Shown here: one piece after another, positions 49,067-60,561 of the stretch
Layout: every line of letters begins with the position of its first letter
How positions within the stretch are numbered: the stretch's first letter is position 1
NCBI RefSeq assembly: GCF_954871325.1
Contig: NC_088778.1
Span: 3,071,743 to 3,135,742 of the forward strand
Direction: 5' to 3'
DNA length: 64,000 bases
DNA from: Gordionus sp. m RMFG-2023
Taxonomy: Eukaryota > Nematomorpha > Gordioida > Chordodea > Parachordodidae
Position numbers and translations under genes: made by a program
The notes under the pieces: model-generated
The model's database searches: none
What the model was told of the DNA's origin: nothing
What the model saw: the letters and a program-made list of their open reading frames with translations, nothing else

Positions 49067-50282
49067 GATATATCTAGAGTTGGGCAGGTCCTCCAGAAAA
49101 AGAATCTAGATACAGATACAGATTCTTTATGAAAAAATGAATCTTAGATACAGATACTAGTATCTTTTTCAAAATATCAAAAAGATACAAGATAAAAGAT
49201 ACTTGTATCTTTTACTAAATTAGAGTATCTTAAATACAAGATCCTTTTAAATTATAAATACCAATTAAATTAGAATAGTTTATAAACTACAGTTTTTATT
49301 ATTTATTTGTGAAGAACATAGCAAACACATTTAAGAATTATTTGCAATAATTAATAAAATATTTATTAATAAATTAATTATAATAACCAGGGATTTTAAT
49401 ATTAGTTTTTACCAATTAATAGCTTAAACAGGGAAGGGAGAGTAGTATATTTAATGGGAGTTGAATTTGCCAATAAGAAAAAAAATAAAATCAAATGATT
49501 TATTAGAATTGCAGGTTATTTTCTGTGTTGTTTTAAATATAGCTTATATTCGGAGTATATGGCTAAATGGCATCTCTAAAAAAAATATACTAGTTTTATT
49601 TTATTCATTTAATTTATTTTCTAATATGACTTATTAATTCTTGCGTTTGTAATATCATATATATAAATATCATGTAAATCTCTTTTCAAATTTTTTTTAT
49701 ATATTTCTTGCAAAATCATTATATATAAAAAATATCATAATAATGTACAACTTTATATTATAAATATTAAATACATAATTATTATTATAAAATATACATA
49801 AAAATGGATTTCGATTTTATTTATAAAAATAAATGATTTTATATATAATTTTTTTTAAAATTTTATAACATTTTATTTTTGTTAAAGAAGCCATTTATAT
49901 CGGATCAAATTTTATAATATGGGCGGATAACAGATATTTTAAAATGGGTGAAACAGGCCCGATCCGATTCGATAAAAAATCGGCGCATCCCTAATATATT
50001 TTATATATAATTATTTTAGCAAGTTCTTATTAGAGAAAATATTTAAGCTACAATTGATATATAAAAATATTAGATAATTTTAAAAGGCTCTTAATAAAAT
50101 AATTATAATAAGGTAGAATTTAACTTTATTAGTTACTTTTATTTATTTATGATATAAGTAAAATTACATTACAGTATTTATTACAAAATTTAATCAATTT
50201 AAAATGCATTAAAGAAAATTATTATGTTTAATAATTAATTAATTAATATTCTGCCATATTGTTATTTTTTTGCGCATTTTAT

Positions 50283-50424
50283 TTATAAAGGTGTGCGAGA
50301 TTCTCTTTGGAATCTTTTTTTAGTGAAGTTGGTGATATTGATAGTTATTATCGCCGCAAGCTGACCTCTGATAAATTGGAAATATTGGTATTTCTAAAAA
50401 GAAATCTTCTTTATATTAATGTTA
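50283..50424 (+). pseudogene. hAT transposase C-terminal scrap, inner element
   Basis: The plus strand reads FSEVGDIDSYYRRKLTSDKL then EILVFLKRNLLYIN after allowing one frame change; this matches the end of hAT transposases, where the sequence closes with a Leu-x-Phe-Leu-Lys-x-Asn-Leu motif. A matching 3' tip (GGTATCGACACACCCCTA) lies at about 50771-50788. Another tip (CGGCGCATCCCTA) ends near 49993. The left tip of the inner element was not found. Confidence 0.5.
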
Positions 50425-50927
50425 AATATTATTTTAAATATTTATTTCAAATTTCATAATATAATTGTTTATTACTTATTATGTATATAGATTAATGTTA
50501 TTATTATTATATAAAAGTGATTTAATAATAAAAATAGTTTATATACTTTTAGAATCGCAATTGAATTGAATATAAACTATAATTCATCATTATAATATAT
50601 TTGAATGACATAAGTTATGGTATAGTTAAATTATAGAAGTTATACTAATAAAGTATATTAAAAATTAAAAGCATTGGTATCTTTAGAGAATACAAAATTA
50701 GATATGATATCGGATCGGTAATCGGCTGATATCAATTTAATATCGGGAATATCGGATCGGCCTCCAAAAAGTGGTATCGACACACCCCTAAAAAATATAT
50801 ATTCAAAATGATTTTAATTTGTAATCAACCATCTTCTATAAAAATTTTTAATAACAAATATCTAAGAGGGACTTAAGTATAGGTATTATTATGTGGATAA
50901 TTATAAAATAAAAATATAATATACTTT

Positions 50928-51131
50928 AATATGTTTGACAAAGTTTGTAAAGGAGTTTGTTGAACCTTTAATAACTTTTTTACTTGTGCAATTTTGACAT
51001 TCAGCTTGTACCTTGTTCTTTTTCACATGAATTACTTTATAAAATTTTCCATCTAGAATTTTAAGATTCGGATTTGATTCAGGAGAACCCATCTCCATAA
51101 TTTCATCTTCACTACTATGATTGTTAAACAT
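50928..51131 (-). CDS. hAT transposase N-terminal exon with BED-type zinc finger
   Basis: The frame starts with Met at 51131 and reads an acidic leader, then FYKVIHVKKNKVQAECQNCT, KGSTNSFTNFVKHIK, and reaches a GTATAT donor. Cys-x2-Cys then Asn-Phe-x2-His is the core of a BED finger, the DNA-binding module at the N-terminus of many hAT transposases. No downstream exon of the same transposase is recognised, so the element is internally deleted. Confidence 0.65.
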
Positions 51132-51543
51132 TTTATAAATTAAAAAATATTACATATAAAATATATCCTTCTCTTATTTAGTTTTGGTGTTGTAATTTTT
51201 AATCTATCTATCTTTGTGACCTATAACAATTTTGGTTATCAATATATTTAAAATATAACGGGAAAAAATAAAGAAAATAATACAAGATTTCACGAAGAAA
51301 ATAAAGTTACATTGTGTGATATGTAAATGTTTTAAACAAGAATATTAAAAAGAATCTGTATCTGTATCTGTATCTTTTTAAAGAAAATGGAAAAGATACA
51401 AGATTCTTTTCAAAATAAAGGATCTTAGATACAGATACTAGTATCTTATTAAAAATGTCAATAAGATACTGAGTACAAGATAAAAAAGGATCTTGTATCT
51501 TAGATACAAGTATTCGCGGTACTGCCCAACTCTGGATATATCT

Positions 51544-51918
51544 TATATTGTTTTAATTATTTATATGTTAGTTTATTTTGTATGCAAAATATGAAATTCA
51601 GAATAATTGTTTAGAGTTAGCAAATTGTAAAAAAGTATAAAGCCCCTCATAAATTTTTTTTAGTTAAGCCCCGTAAGATTGCAAAGGCTAGCGATCCTCT
51701 GGTGCAAGCATGTGCGACATCCCCACAAACGTGTATAGGGTTCCTCAAATTTTACTTCGTACCAAAATTAAATTTTGTTCAAATTAGATGGAAATGAGGA
51801 AAACCTAGCATAGATTTGTTGTATTTTCAGTGCTAGAGGGCATAAGCGCTATATATCACGTAAATTTTTTTTTAAAGATTTTTCCCGCACTTTAATAGAT
51901 CAATCACAGTTGGATAGA
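51544..51918. other. intergenic sequence between two transposons
   Basis: No gene seen. Part of it (51640-51760) is less AT-rich, without recognisable content. Confidence 0.45.
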
Positions 51919-51926
51919 ACTTTTGG

Positions 51927-52900
51927 CGGTGTAACTAAAGTGAGAATTGACAGGTAAACTGCGAATAGACAGGTAAAGTGAGAATGTACAGGTAAAATAT
52001 ATGTTTATTTTATAGCCTATCAATTTTATTTTATAAAAATAAAATAAACGTTTTTATTTTGTAAATCAAATTTATCAAAATTAATTTTATCTAAATAAAT
52101 AAAATAGAATATAGAGGAAATTGTAGTCCATAAATTTATAATATATATTGAACAGATATGTTACATAGAACATATAACATCCATAATAATTTAAAAAATC
52201 ATAAATATATTTTCGTTAGATGGCGTAATATATTAACAATTTAGTTTTTAATTAAAAAAAATATGAATAATAGGAGCATAATTCTTTACTTTGGATTTAT
52301 TTATTTGGTACAAGCTATATAATCATAAAATGAAAAAAAATTTAAGTTTCCATCATTATTTTTTGAGTTATGATGTCAATTCTCAGTTTAGTCAAAAATA
52401 TTTAGATTTTTGGGATTTTAAAAATGTTTTATTTTTTTTGACTAATTTTGTAAACTTACTCATATAAACATAAAATAAAAAAATTTAAGTTTCCATTATT
52501 ATTTTTTGAGCTATGATGTAAATTCTCAGTTTAGTCAAAAATATTTAGATATTTGGGATTTTATAAATGTTTTATTTTTTGACTCATTTTGTGTAAACTT
52601 ACTCATATAAACAGAAAATGAAAAAAAATTTAAGTTTCCGTCATTATTTTTTGAGTTATGATGTCAATTCTCAGTTTAGTCAAAAATATTTAGATTTTTG
52701 GGATTATAAAAATGTTTTATTTTTTTGACTCATTGTAAACTTACTTATATAAACATAAAATGAAAAAAAATTTAAGTTTCCATCATTATTTTTTGAGTTA
52801 TGACATCAATTGTAAAACTAGTTTACTTCAATTAAAATTTATGGGCCCTTAAAAGGGCCGTAGGGTATTGGTCTTAAAAAAGACCGTTGGGTATTTATAT
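51927..52900. repeat. left inverted repeat of the MULE, with 143-bp tandem array
   Basis: From about 52310 to 52810 a unit containing TTTAAGTTTCC, TTTTTTGAGTTATGATGTCA and CAAAAATATTTAGA repeats with starts near 52341, 52483, 52629 and 52771. The edge also has short repeats AGAATTGACAGG, CGAATAGACAGG and AGAATGTACAGG. Confidence 0.85.
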
Positions 52901-53402
52901 CATAAATAAGTCTAACAATCGTTTTTCATTTTTTTATTATTTTGTATCTTTATAAATTAAGATACAAAGTGTCGAACAATTCATTTTTTCTTCATACCAT
53001 CAATTGTTTTTGTATGAATCATTCGGTCAAATTTAATTATTAATTTAGTTTAGATTAAACGACTTACATAATTATGTTGCATACCTATGGTTATTATATA
53101 AATTCAGTTGATAAATTAAACGGAAGTAGGACTTCAAGTAAAAATTTCAAAGTTTCTTAAAGATAATTATTTTTATAAAATTAGTAAATATGTAATGTAT
53201 ATTACATAAAACGGTACTCGAAATCTCTTACATAATATTTTATTCACCATTATAAAAATGTTGTTTACAGTTAAAAAGTTAATATATTATTATAAATATT
53301 TATCTCAATAGAATATATATAAAGGTAAAAAAACTATTATTTATTCATAAATAAATTCTCAAATACAAAGTAAAAAAATATTTTTAATATTACAATTTAT
53401 AT

Positions 53403-53475
53403 CAGAAACCTGTGCAGGCTCTGCATTAAGCCCGGCCCGGGTACCAGGGCCGAGCCGGGCCTGAAAAATTCTTTT
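53403..53475. mobile_element. GC-rich hAT fragment inside the MULE
   Basis: CAGAAACCTGTGCAGG followed by GCCCGGCCCGGG and GAGCCGGGCC. It has one tip only and lies just upstream of the surviving transposase frame, so the missing N-terminus may be tied to this insertion or a later deletion. Confidence 0.6.
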
Positions 53476-53492
53476 TTAAAAAAAAAACAAAT

Positions 53493-54962
53493 TAAAAATC
53501 ATAATATTTTAGAATTACTTGAACCTCAGCCAAATATTGACAATATGGTAATTCTTCATCGTTACTATAGTGCGTTAAGAAATTGTGAAAAATATAAGAG
53601 AAGGATTTCTTATTTAATTAATATGTCATCATCAGTTAACCAATTACACGATATTTTTATTGCCGAATATTTAGGTGAGTATCCTGGTAAAATAGCTCAT
53701 GGAAATAAGAAAATATCTCAATCTATATATTTACGCACACCGCGTTGCGTTTACAAAACAATTGCTAATAAAGTAAAGTACCAAACACCTAGTAATATCT
53801 ACCAAGAATTACTAATTGAAGATCATGATATAATAAGACCTCTATATGTAAAACAAGTAACTAATATTAAATGTAATCTTTTAAGCAAAAATGAATTAGG
53901 ATACTTGTCTAATTTTGCTGATCAAGCTCTTTATATTTTAAAAAACATGTATAAATACCCATTGGTACAAAAGGTTGATATCAGCCCCGATAAAGTAATA
54001 TCTCTTATTTTATATACTCCCCTCATGATAGATAACATTGAATATATCTGCTCAAATAATAATCATAGCATTATAAGTATAGATAAAACTAATAATTTAG
54101 AAGAATTGTTTGTAACATGCATCCTTTTTAAACATAAATGTATAAAAACTCACCGTTTACATGATCATCCAATTTTCTTAGGACCTATATTTTTACATGT
54201 TAATTCGGATTATCAAACATTTAATAATTTTTTCTCTCACCTTGAATCAATTTTTGTGTACCCTTAAATAATTTAATTTTTGGGAGTGACGGAGAATTGG
54301 GGATGGTATCGGCCTTGCGTAGAAATTTTATAAATTCAACCCATCTTTTATGTACTAAACACATTAAAGTAAATGTAATTCATTTTTTAACTAATAACGA
54401 AGAAGTTGAAATAAAAATTAGCAACATAATTATAAATTTTATTTTCAATAAAGATGGAATAATATATTCATTAACCGATGAAATCTTTAAAAAAAATACA
54501 GATAATTTAAAACAATTTTGCTTAAATAAAAATTATACAAAATTTGTAAAATATTTAGATAATCATTTGATAGATAAATTATATAATATGGTATATTTAC
54601 CTTTAAAAAATAAAATAATTTTAACACCCTACACCAACAATAATTGTGAAAGTATAAATCATGTATTAAAAACAAAATTTGATTGGAAAAAAACTCCTTT
54701 ACATATAATGATAAATAAAATAAATTATATAATTTTAATACAGGAAAAAGACTTCTAAAATAAATGATATAATTTTAATACAGGAAAAAGACTTCGAGAG
54801 AGCCATATGTGGGTTGGGCCCTTATTATCTAACAAAGGCATTAGATATATCATCATGCATCAGAGCTGGACTGAGATGACAGATGCTGAACATAAGGCAA
54901 TTCTGTTGAAAATATTAAAAGAAAATAGTAATGGAAAACTAATTACCTCAACATGTGGTTAA
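53493..54962 (+). pseudogene. MULE transposase, broken
   Basis: The first segment (open to 54267) contains RRISYLIN, LFVTCILFKHKCIK and LGPIFLHVNSDYQTFNNFFS; the second, in another frame from about 54269 to 54758, opens with FGSDGELGMVSALRRNF and continues NSTHLLCTKHIKVNVIHFL. The GPI-(aromatic)-H block followed by SDGE..L..A and HLxCxxHxxxN is the MULE transposase core; SDGE carries the second catalytic Asp. A frameshift near 54268, a 30-odd-bp duplication near 54720-54794 that brings a stop, and loss of the N-terminus (probably a FLYWCH-type DNA-binding region) make it inactive. A last piece (WTEMTDAEHKAILLKILKEN) reaches about 54962. Confidence 0.8.
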
Positions 54963-55299
54963 TTAGCTATAGTGAAACCGTTAGGATACGAAAACAATAA
55001 GGCCATAATTTGTTTGTTTTTATAAGAAATATTTAATTTCCAACAATTAATATATACAATAATTAACTAAATAATTCTCTCTATATTTAAAAAAAATAAT
55101 TTATATATATTTAACAATTACCGATCCTCCTGACTTTTATAAAATTAATATTTGTAAGTTTAATTATGTGCTCTTATCTTCTTAAGAAACTTTATAATGA
55201 GTTTCCATTTATCTTAATTTTTCTTTATAAAATTATATTTAAGATTATTTAAAGAATGTTATTTATTATTAAATCTTTATTGATAAAAAACGTCTTTTT

Positions 55300-56076
55300 T
55301 AAGACATAAATACCCAACGGTCTTTTTTAAGACCAAATAATACCCAAAGGTCATTTTTAAGACCAACGAACCAACGGCCCTTTTAAGGGCCCCTAAATTT
55401 TAATAGAAGTAAACTAGTTTTACACATGTCATAACACAAAAAATAATGACGGAAATTTTTTTTTTCATTTTATGTTTATATGAGTAAGTTTACACAAAAC
55501 GAGTCAAAAAAATAAGACATTTTTATAATCCCAAAAATCTAAATATTTTTGATTAAACTGAGAATTGACATCATAACTCAAAAAATAATGACGGAAACTT
55601 AATTTTTTTCATTTTAAGATTATATGAGTAAGTTTACACAAAATGAGTCAAAAAAATAAGACATTTATATAATCCCAAAAATCTAAATATTTTTGACTAA
55701 ACTGAGAATTGACATCATAACTCAAAAAATAATAATGGATTCATTTTATGATTATATAGCTTATACCAAATAAATTAATCCAAATAAAAAATTATGCTTC
55801 TATAATTCATATTTTATTTATTTACACTAAATTTTTAGTCTATTACGCCATCTAACGGAAATATATTTATGATTTTTTAAATTTATTATGGGATATTTTT
55901 GTAACGTATTTGTTCTATACATATTTTGAATTTAGATAATTTTAATTTTGAAAATAAATTTGATTTACATAATACAAATATATTATTTATATATTTAAAT
56001 ATAATTGATAGGCCATAAATAAATTTATACCTGTCCATTCGCAGTTTACATGGCAATTCTCAGTTTAGTTACACCC
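55300..56076. repeat. right inverted repeat of the MULE
   Basis: Complement of the left repeat but with fewer array units (about two and a half, near 55440-55740), which explains the shorter length. Begins AATACCCAACGGTC and includes CCAACGGCCCTTTTAAGGGC. Confidence 0.85.
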
Positions 56077-56199
56077 ACTTTTGGAGCTATTCATGTAAAG
56101 TTTTCCCAAATTATTTTGTATCTAGTTTGACGATAATGAGGAATATTTTATCTAGCAGCTATGTTATATCGTCAAATTTAGAGGGCCCATACCTGTAAT

Positions 56200-56671
56200 A
56201 TGCAAAATTTAGACTCCTTAGAATGCCCCATATGTCTTCAATCTTGCAATCACCCGATAATATTAGAATGTGGTCACATATTTTGCTTTCTATGTGCTAA
56301 AGGATTTTGTTTAATTAGTAAAAAGTAGAATAAATTTGTATATTAATTAATATTTTTTTAAAAATATTATTATATAGATGTGCTCTATGTAGGCATGAAA
56401 TATCCATTGATTCTTTAACAAATGGGAAAATTATAGATTTAACTAAAATACAAGAAAGATATCAGTCAATTAAGAATGATTACCATTGGTATTTTTTTTA
56501 TTATGAAAGTATTTATGATATTAATTATTTAGGCTTTATGAAGGGCAGGGTGGATGGTGGTTATATGAAGATCAAAACAATGATGTGATTGAGAAAAATT
56601 TAAGAGATATGAAATTTTTGTTTGAAATTATGATTGCTGGGAATATATATGTTATAGATTTAATCAATATG
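56200..56671 (+). CDS. RNF146: RNF146-like E3 ubiquitin ligase (RING + WWE), 3' end unresolved
   Basis: RNF146 (Iduna) ubiquitylates poly-ADP-ribosylated proteins such as axin and tankyrase; its WWE domain reads the ADP-ribose. Predicted exons 56200-56324, 56378-56488 and 56533-56671, phase-consistent, 125 codons. The RING has all eight ligands: ECPICLQSC, ECGHIFCFLC and CALCRHEI (Cys9, 12, 24, His26, Cys29, 32, 43, 46), with spacing equal to the human protein as I recall it. The WWE begins YHW then YEGQGGWWLYEDQNND and continues MIAGNIYVIDLINM. Introns are tiny (53 and 44 nt). After Met125 a GTAATT donor follows. The next acceptor (TTACAG at 56751) gives only a short, unconvincing tail, so the Gln/Arg residues that complete the ADP-ribose pocket were not found. 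Either a distant exon exists or the gene is truncated. Confidence 0.82.
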
Positions 56672-56751
56672 GTAATTTTATCTATATATTCAAAGTTTTT
56701 TACTTATAATTTATTTTTTACTTTTAATTTGATATCAAATCATTATTACAG

Positions 56752-58300
56752 TTTTCAATTTTTTCTAAAATAAATAAGATATTAATTATTCTATAAACCT
56801 AACTAAATATTAGATACAAGCTATAAATTTGACAACTTTATAAAAATTAGATACTTACTATCCCACTTCATATATATTTTATCACTGACTATTTTCATTT
56901 TCATGCATTTGACAATTTCAATAAAAATTTTTATTTTATAGAAATATTTCTATTTGCTCAAATTCTATAAAGATTAAATAAACAATGATACAAAATTTTT
57001 ATAAATTAATATAAAATTGTAAATTTTTTAGGATATAACAGTATTTTAATATTAGATTGGATCAGTCCAATCATTCATTTTTTGACCCTTTACAACATAG
57101 TTGAGAAAATCTCCTGCAAACAAGTACTATTGCATCCCAAATTTTGATAACTCAGAAATTTAAAAAAAAATTAATACCTAATTTTGTGCACAGTTATGAG
57201 GCTATATCTTTGTGGGAAAATAAAAGATAATATATAATTCCTTTTAATTTACATAATTTTTGATCTGACAAATTTATATTAGATGCAAAGTTTAGACCCT
57301 TAAACAAAAAAAAATGGTTCTGGCTACTTCCTATAAATTTAAGAAGATTCAGGTTTTAAAACTCTGACGATGCATAGAAATTTCTTTTGATAGTTTTATG
57401 TTTCTTCATTGTCTAAATTTAAGCTTAATAAAGTGCAGTTAAATTAAATATAATAATCTTCTGCATAGATTTTACATTTTGGGACCATATTTTTAGTGTA
57501 TAATTTACTCTTTCTTTATTTAATTTCCCTTAATTTAAAAGCTCCGCATCTAAAAGTATTTATAAAGCTTTTTAAATATCAGAAACTTTATTATTCATGT
57601 AAATGTTATGGCTCTATAATTCTGCAAAAATTATATCTTCAAATTTGGTATCCTGACTTTTAGTTTATTTTTTTCTATATTTGGGTGTCAACTTTTTAAA
57701 TAAAAATTGGTTTGAATGACAGTTATTATTTTTAATTATTTGTTCCTCGTAATTTTTGGGGTTTTGTTTTACCTTTGTATAGCTTTTCTTTATTTATTTA
57801 CATAGTCCTACCACTATTAAATGTGGCCACTTTATGGAAGTTATGTTTTGGTCGATATATAGTACATATTATATTTTAGACCTTTTTAAATATTGCGGAG
57901 AACAAGGAAAAATAAATAAAGTTAAAACGTCTTGTCTTTATTGAATCCTATTAAATTTTATATAGAAAAAATATTAGTAATCAGAGATTTCTACACTCCC
58001 CCCCCCTCCCATCTCCATGCAGTGAATTTTATCTTCCTCAAAAATTACCTTTTATCTACCCCCCCCCCCCCCCCGGACCCCACTCAATCTATCCTACCAA
58101 ATCCAAAGTAACTACCCCCCCCCCCCTATAACCTCTTAACAGAAATGACAATAAATATTTCCCAATTTTTATAAGTATCTGTTAGATTTGTAAAAAATAT
58201 TTGATAGTATATTAAATAAATTTGAATTTATTTTTCTTAATATAAAAAAATAATATCTATCCCATAAATTAAATTTTATAAAATATTTAGCCTGTAAATT
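56752..58300. other. downstream of RNF146 exons, no further exon identified
   Basis: AT-rich, with poly-C runs at about 57999, 58060 and 58117. I looked for a WWE C-terminal segment (Arg-Lys-Ile-Lys-Arg-like) and saw none. Confidence 0.4.
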
Positions 58301-58424
58301 TTATTTAAATAATGTGGACCCTAAAAGACTGGACTGGAGGCCATTTTAAAATCAGCCCGGTTAGCGGTCTTTGTGGACTGGACTTTTTACCCTCTTTATC
58401 ATTTCATAATTGGTTTTATACTAT

Positions 58425-58650
58425 AAGATGGGACCTGGTTGACATGCAATCACAACCTGATGTTGATTACAAATATATATATTTGTTTATCAAGATTATT
58501 TTACGTAGTTTTGTTATTTTTTTGAGACCTTTTAAAATTAAAAAAACGGCTGACAATGTAGCTAAAGACTGCATTTCTATACTCAATATATTTTGGAGAA
58601 CCAAAAATACCTTATACAGACAATGGATACAAATTTCATAACCAAGTCGA
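58425..58650 (+). pseudogene. integrase fossil
   Basis: A short stretch reads like the start of a retrovirus-type integrase core (WDLVDMQSQPDVDYKYI and KTADNVAKDCISILNIF), of the kind seen in Gypsy LTR elements and Ginger transposons. It is a small, broken fragment with a few breaks and no visible ends. It differs from the integrase in PAF1 intron 3, so it represents a separate lineage. Confidence 0.65.
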
Positions 58651-58885
58651 ATTTAAATATAAATATTTTTTGGGCTTTTTTTTTGTAAAACAATATAAAA
58701 ATATTAAAAGCACGCAAAATAAAATTTTATTTTCTTATAATATAGTATTTTTTTTTGGTAGTTTTTATATTGCACACAAATTGGGCGTTCGCGTTTTTGC
58801 ACTACGTTTTTTTTAACGTAACGCGTATTTGTTTAAATTGAAAGCAGTACGTTTTTTTCCTTGTTTAAAATTGAAACGTACACAC

Positions 58886-60561
58886 TAGAGATCTGCAAAG
58901 TTAGGCCCGGCCGGCCGGGCCTAATTCTATTTAAAATTATCGGGTTCGGGCCGGGTCGGTTTGGACCCTGGAAATTTTTTTAAATATATCTAAATTCATC
59001 AATTTTATATTGAATATTTTATGTAAAATAAAAATATTTGATTTATTTATTGAAACTAAACGACATATAACATATGTCCTTTATTTTGAGTAATTATAAA
59101 GATTAATTTCTATATTTAAATAAATTCGGGCCGGGCTGGGTCCGTATCTATAAATATATGTATTTATTTGTTTAAACATAATTTATATATAATATATATT
59201 TATAATAATCTATATAGAATAGTTTGCTTATTCATATTTTACATTTTATCAGGATGCTAGAAATAGAATAAAGATGTCTTTATTATATAAAAATAAATAT
59301 ATTTACAAATAATGTAAATCAAATCAAATTTATAAATTTATGATATAATATTAAATATTATCTATTAATTGATAAATAAATTATGAATAGTGTGCTTATT
59401 TATATATATATATATTACAAAATAATTTTAAATTGTCTAATTTTTTAATGAAAATAATTTTAAATATATTTTTCAATCTTTAATAATTAAAATGTTCACT
59501 AGAACATACGAGAGAATATTAAATTGTCTAATTTAATAAAATAATTTTTTTATTATAATTTTCAAAAATGGCCACTAAGGATATTGAATAATACACTTTA
59601 TTATATAAAATAAAAATTGCAAAAAAAAATAAAACAAATCAATTTTCAAATTTTTGATATAATTTCCATTATATAAATCTAATGATTGTTTGATTTGCAG
59701 GTGTTTCTGTTGAATTTGTAGGTGATAATTCAATTGTAGTGTTTGAATCCTTTGATTGCTCCACTTCACATTTGAAAAAAAAGTATTTATTTAAATGGCT
59801 CATATTTTTCAAACCCACTGCCATTGATTGGAGATACAATCTCTAATAATGTTAAATATATATATATATTTTACTGGTTCTCTCAGATGGCACCCTTTCC
59901 CAAAAGTGCCAAAAGTCTTTCATCTACAAGAGCATTTATTTTTGGACCACTTGCCTTTGGTGTATTGTCTTTATAACAGAAACTCTCTGTAGTTTTCCTG
60001 TCTTTTATTGTTGGCTCCATGAATTTTATATAATCATACCATCTGTATGATAGTTTGGTACCTGATGATCCTGATGACTTTCCCATTTTAATTTTGTTCA
60101 ATTGATCCTTAAAATTTTTCAACTTTTTCTTTATTATAGAATTTTAGAATGTGGGATGATAATGTTACTAAAAAATTCTGAACCTTACTGGAAACTCAAC
60201 AAATGGTCTGGAGCCAGCTGCACCCAGACCATAAGAATTCTATATTAGTATTAACTAGTTTATCACCATTAGTCTAAGGTAAATATATATATGAATAATT
60301 ATAAATCAAATTTTTAATTAGCTTGGAGATGAAATTTCCACTGCATGATACAACTGTATCATAAAAATCAAAAATAAATAAAATACATTTAATAAAAATC
60401 CGGGCCGGGTCTGAAATTTAAAAAAAACCTGGGCCGGGTCGAATATAATTTTTTAAAAATCCGGGCCGGGTCTGAAATTTAAAAAAAACCCGGGCCGGGT
60501 CGAATATAATTTTTTAAAAATCCGGGCCGGGTCGTACAAATGGTACCTATGCAGGTCTCTG
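58886..60561. mobile_element. GC-rich hAT, large copy nested in the 58771-60993 element
   Basis: Left tip TAGAGATCTGCAAAG then GGCCCGGCCGGCCGGGCC; right end has four CCGGGCCGGGTC blocks at about 44-bp spacing, then ATGGTACCTATGCAGGTCTCTG-like tip (60542-60561). The left third matches subfamily II (37905-38199). Confidence 0.72.
59883..60122 (-). CDS. fragment with Myb/SANT-like DNA-binding domain
   Basis: The frame reads MKNFKDQLNKIKMGKSSGSS then LSYRWYDYIKFMEPTIKDRK and ends ALVDERLLALLGKGAI. Phe-Lys-x2-Leu-x-Lys-Ile-Lys-x-Gly-Lys-Ser-(Gly) followed by Trp-x-Tyr-x2-Phe-Met is the second half of the Myb/SANT-like or MADF-like fold found in transposon accessory proteins and in genes derived from them. 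The first helix expected upstream is not visible. It sits within the nested hAT yet is not a hAT part, so it may mark a third insertion. Function unknown. Confidence 0.45.
   Translation of the reverse strand: MKNFKDQLNKIKMGKSSGSSGTKLSYRWYDYIKFMEPTIKDRKTTESFCYKDNTPKASGPKINALVDERLLALLGKGAI

Larger units (their letters stand above)
49075..51535 (-). mobile_element. hAT transposon, exact 8-bp target duplication, with a nested hAT
   Basis: Left tip TAGAGTTGGGCAGGTCC and right tip GGTACTGCCCAACTCTG are inverted; the flanks are GATATATC on both sides (49067-49074, 51536-51543). About 200 bp inside each tip are AGATACAGATACTAGTATCT-like repeats. The minus strand keeps a first coding exon with a BED-type zinc finger near 51131-50930; the rest of its transposase is missing. 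A second, plus-oriented hAT remnant lies inside. Confidence 0.88.
51927..56076 (+). mobile_element. Mutator-like (MULE) transposon with kilobase-scale inverted repeats
   Basis: Inverted ends begin CGGTGTAACTAAAGTGAGAA on the left and, read inward, GGGTGTAACTAAACTGAGAA on the right, flanked by ACTTTTGG (51919-51926 and 56077-56084), 8 exact bases of a probable 9-bp duplication. The left repeat runs to about 52900 and the right from about 55300. Both contain a ~143-bp tandem array and end inwards in a GGGCCCTTAAAAGGGCC / TCTTAAAAAAGACCGTTGGG pair. The interior encodes a broken MULE transposase on the plus strand. At 4.15 kb it was an autonomous-type copy. It ends 123 bp before the RNF146 start codon. 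Confidence 0.87.

Noticed and set aside
52310-52810. CRISPR-like array
   Set aside because: The 143-bp units are contiguous, without unique spacers, and recur inverted at the other end of a transposon in a eukaryotic genome.
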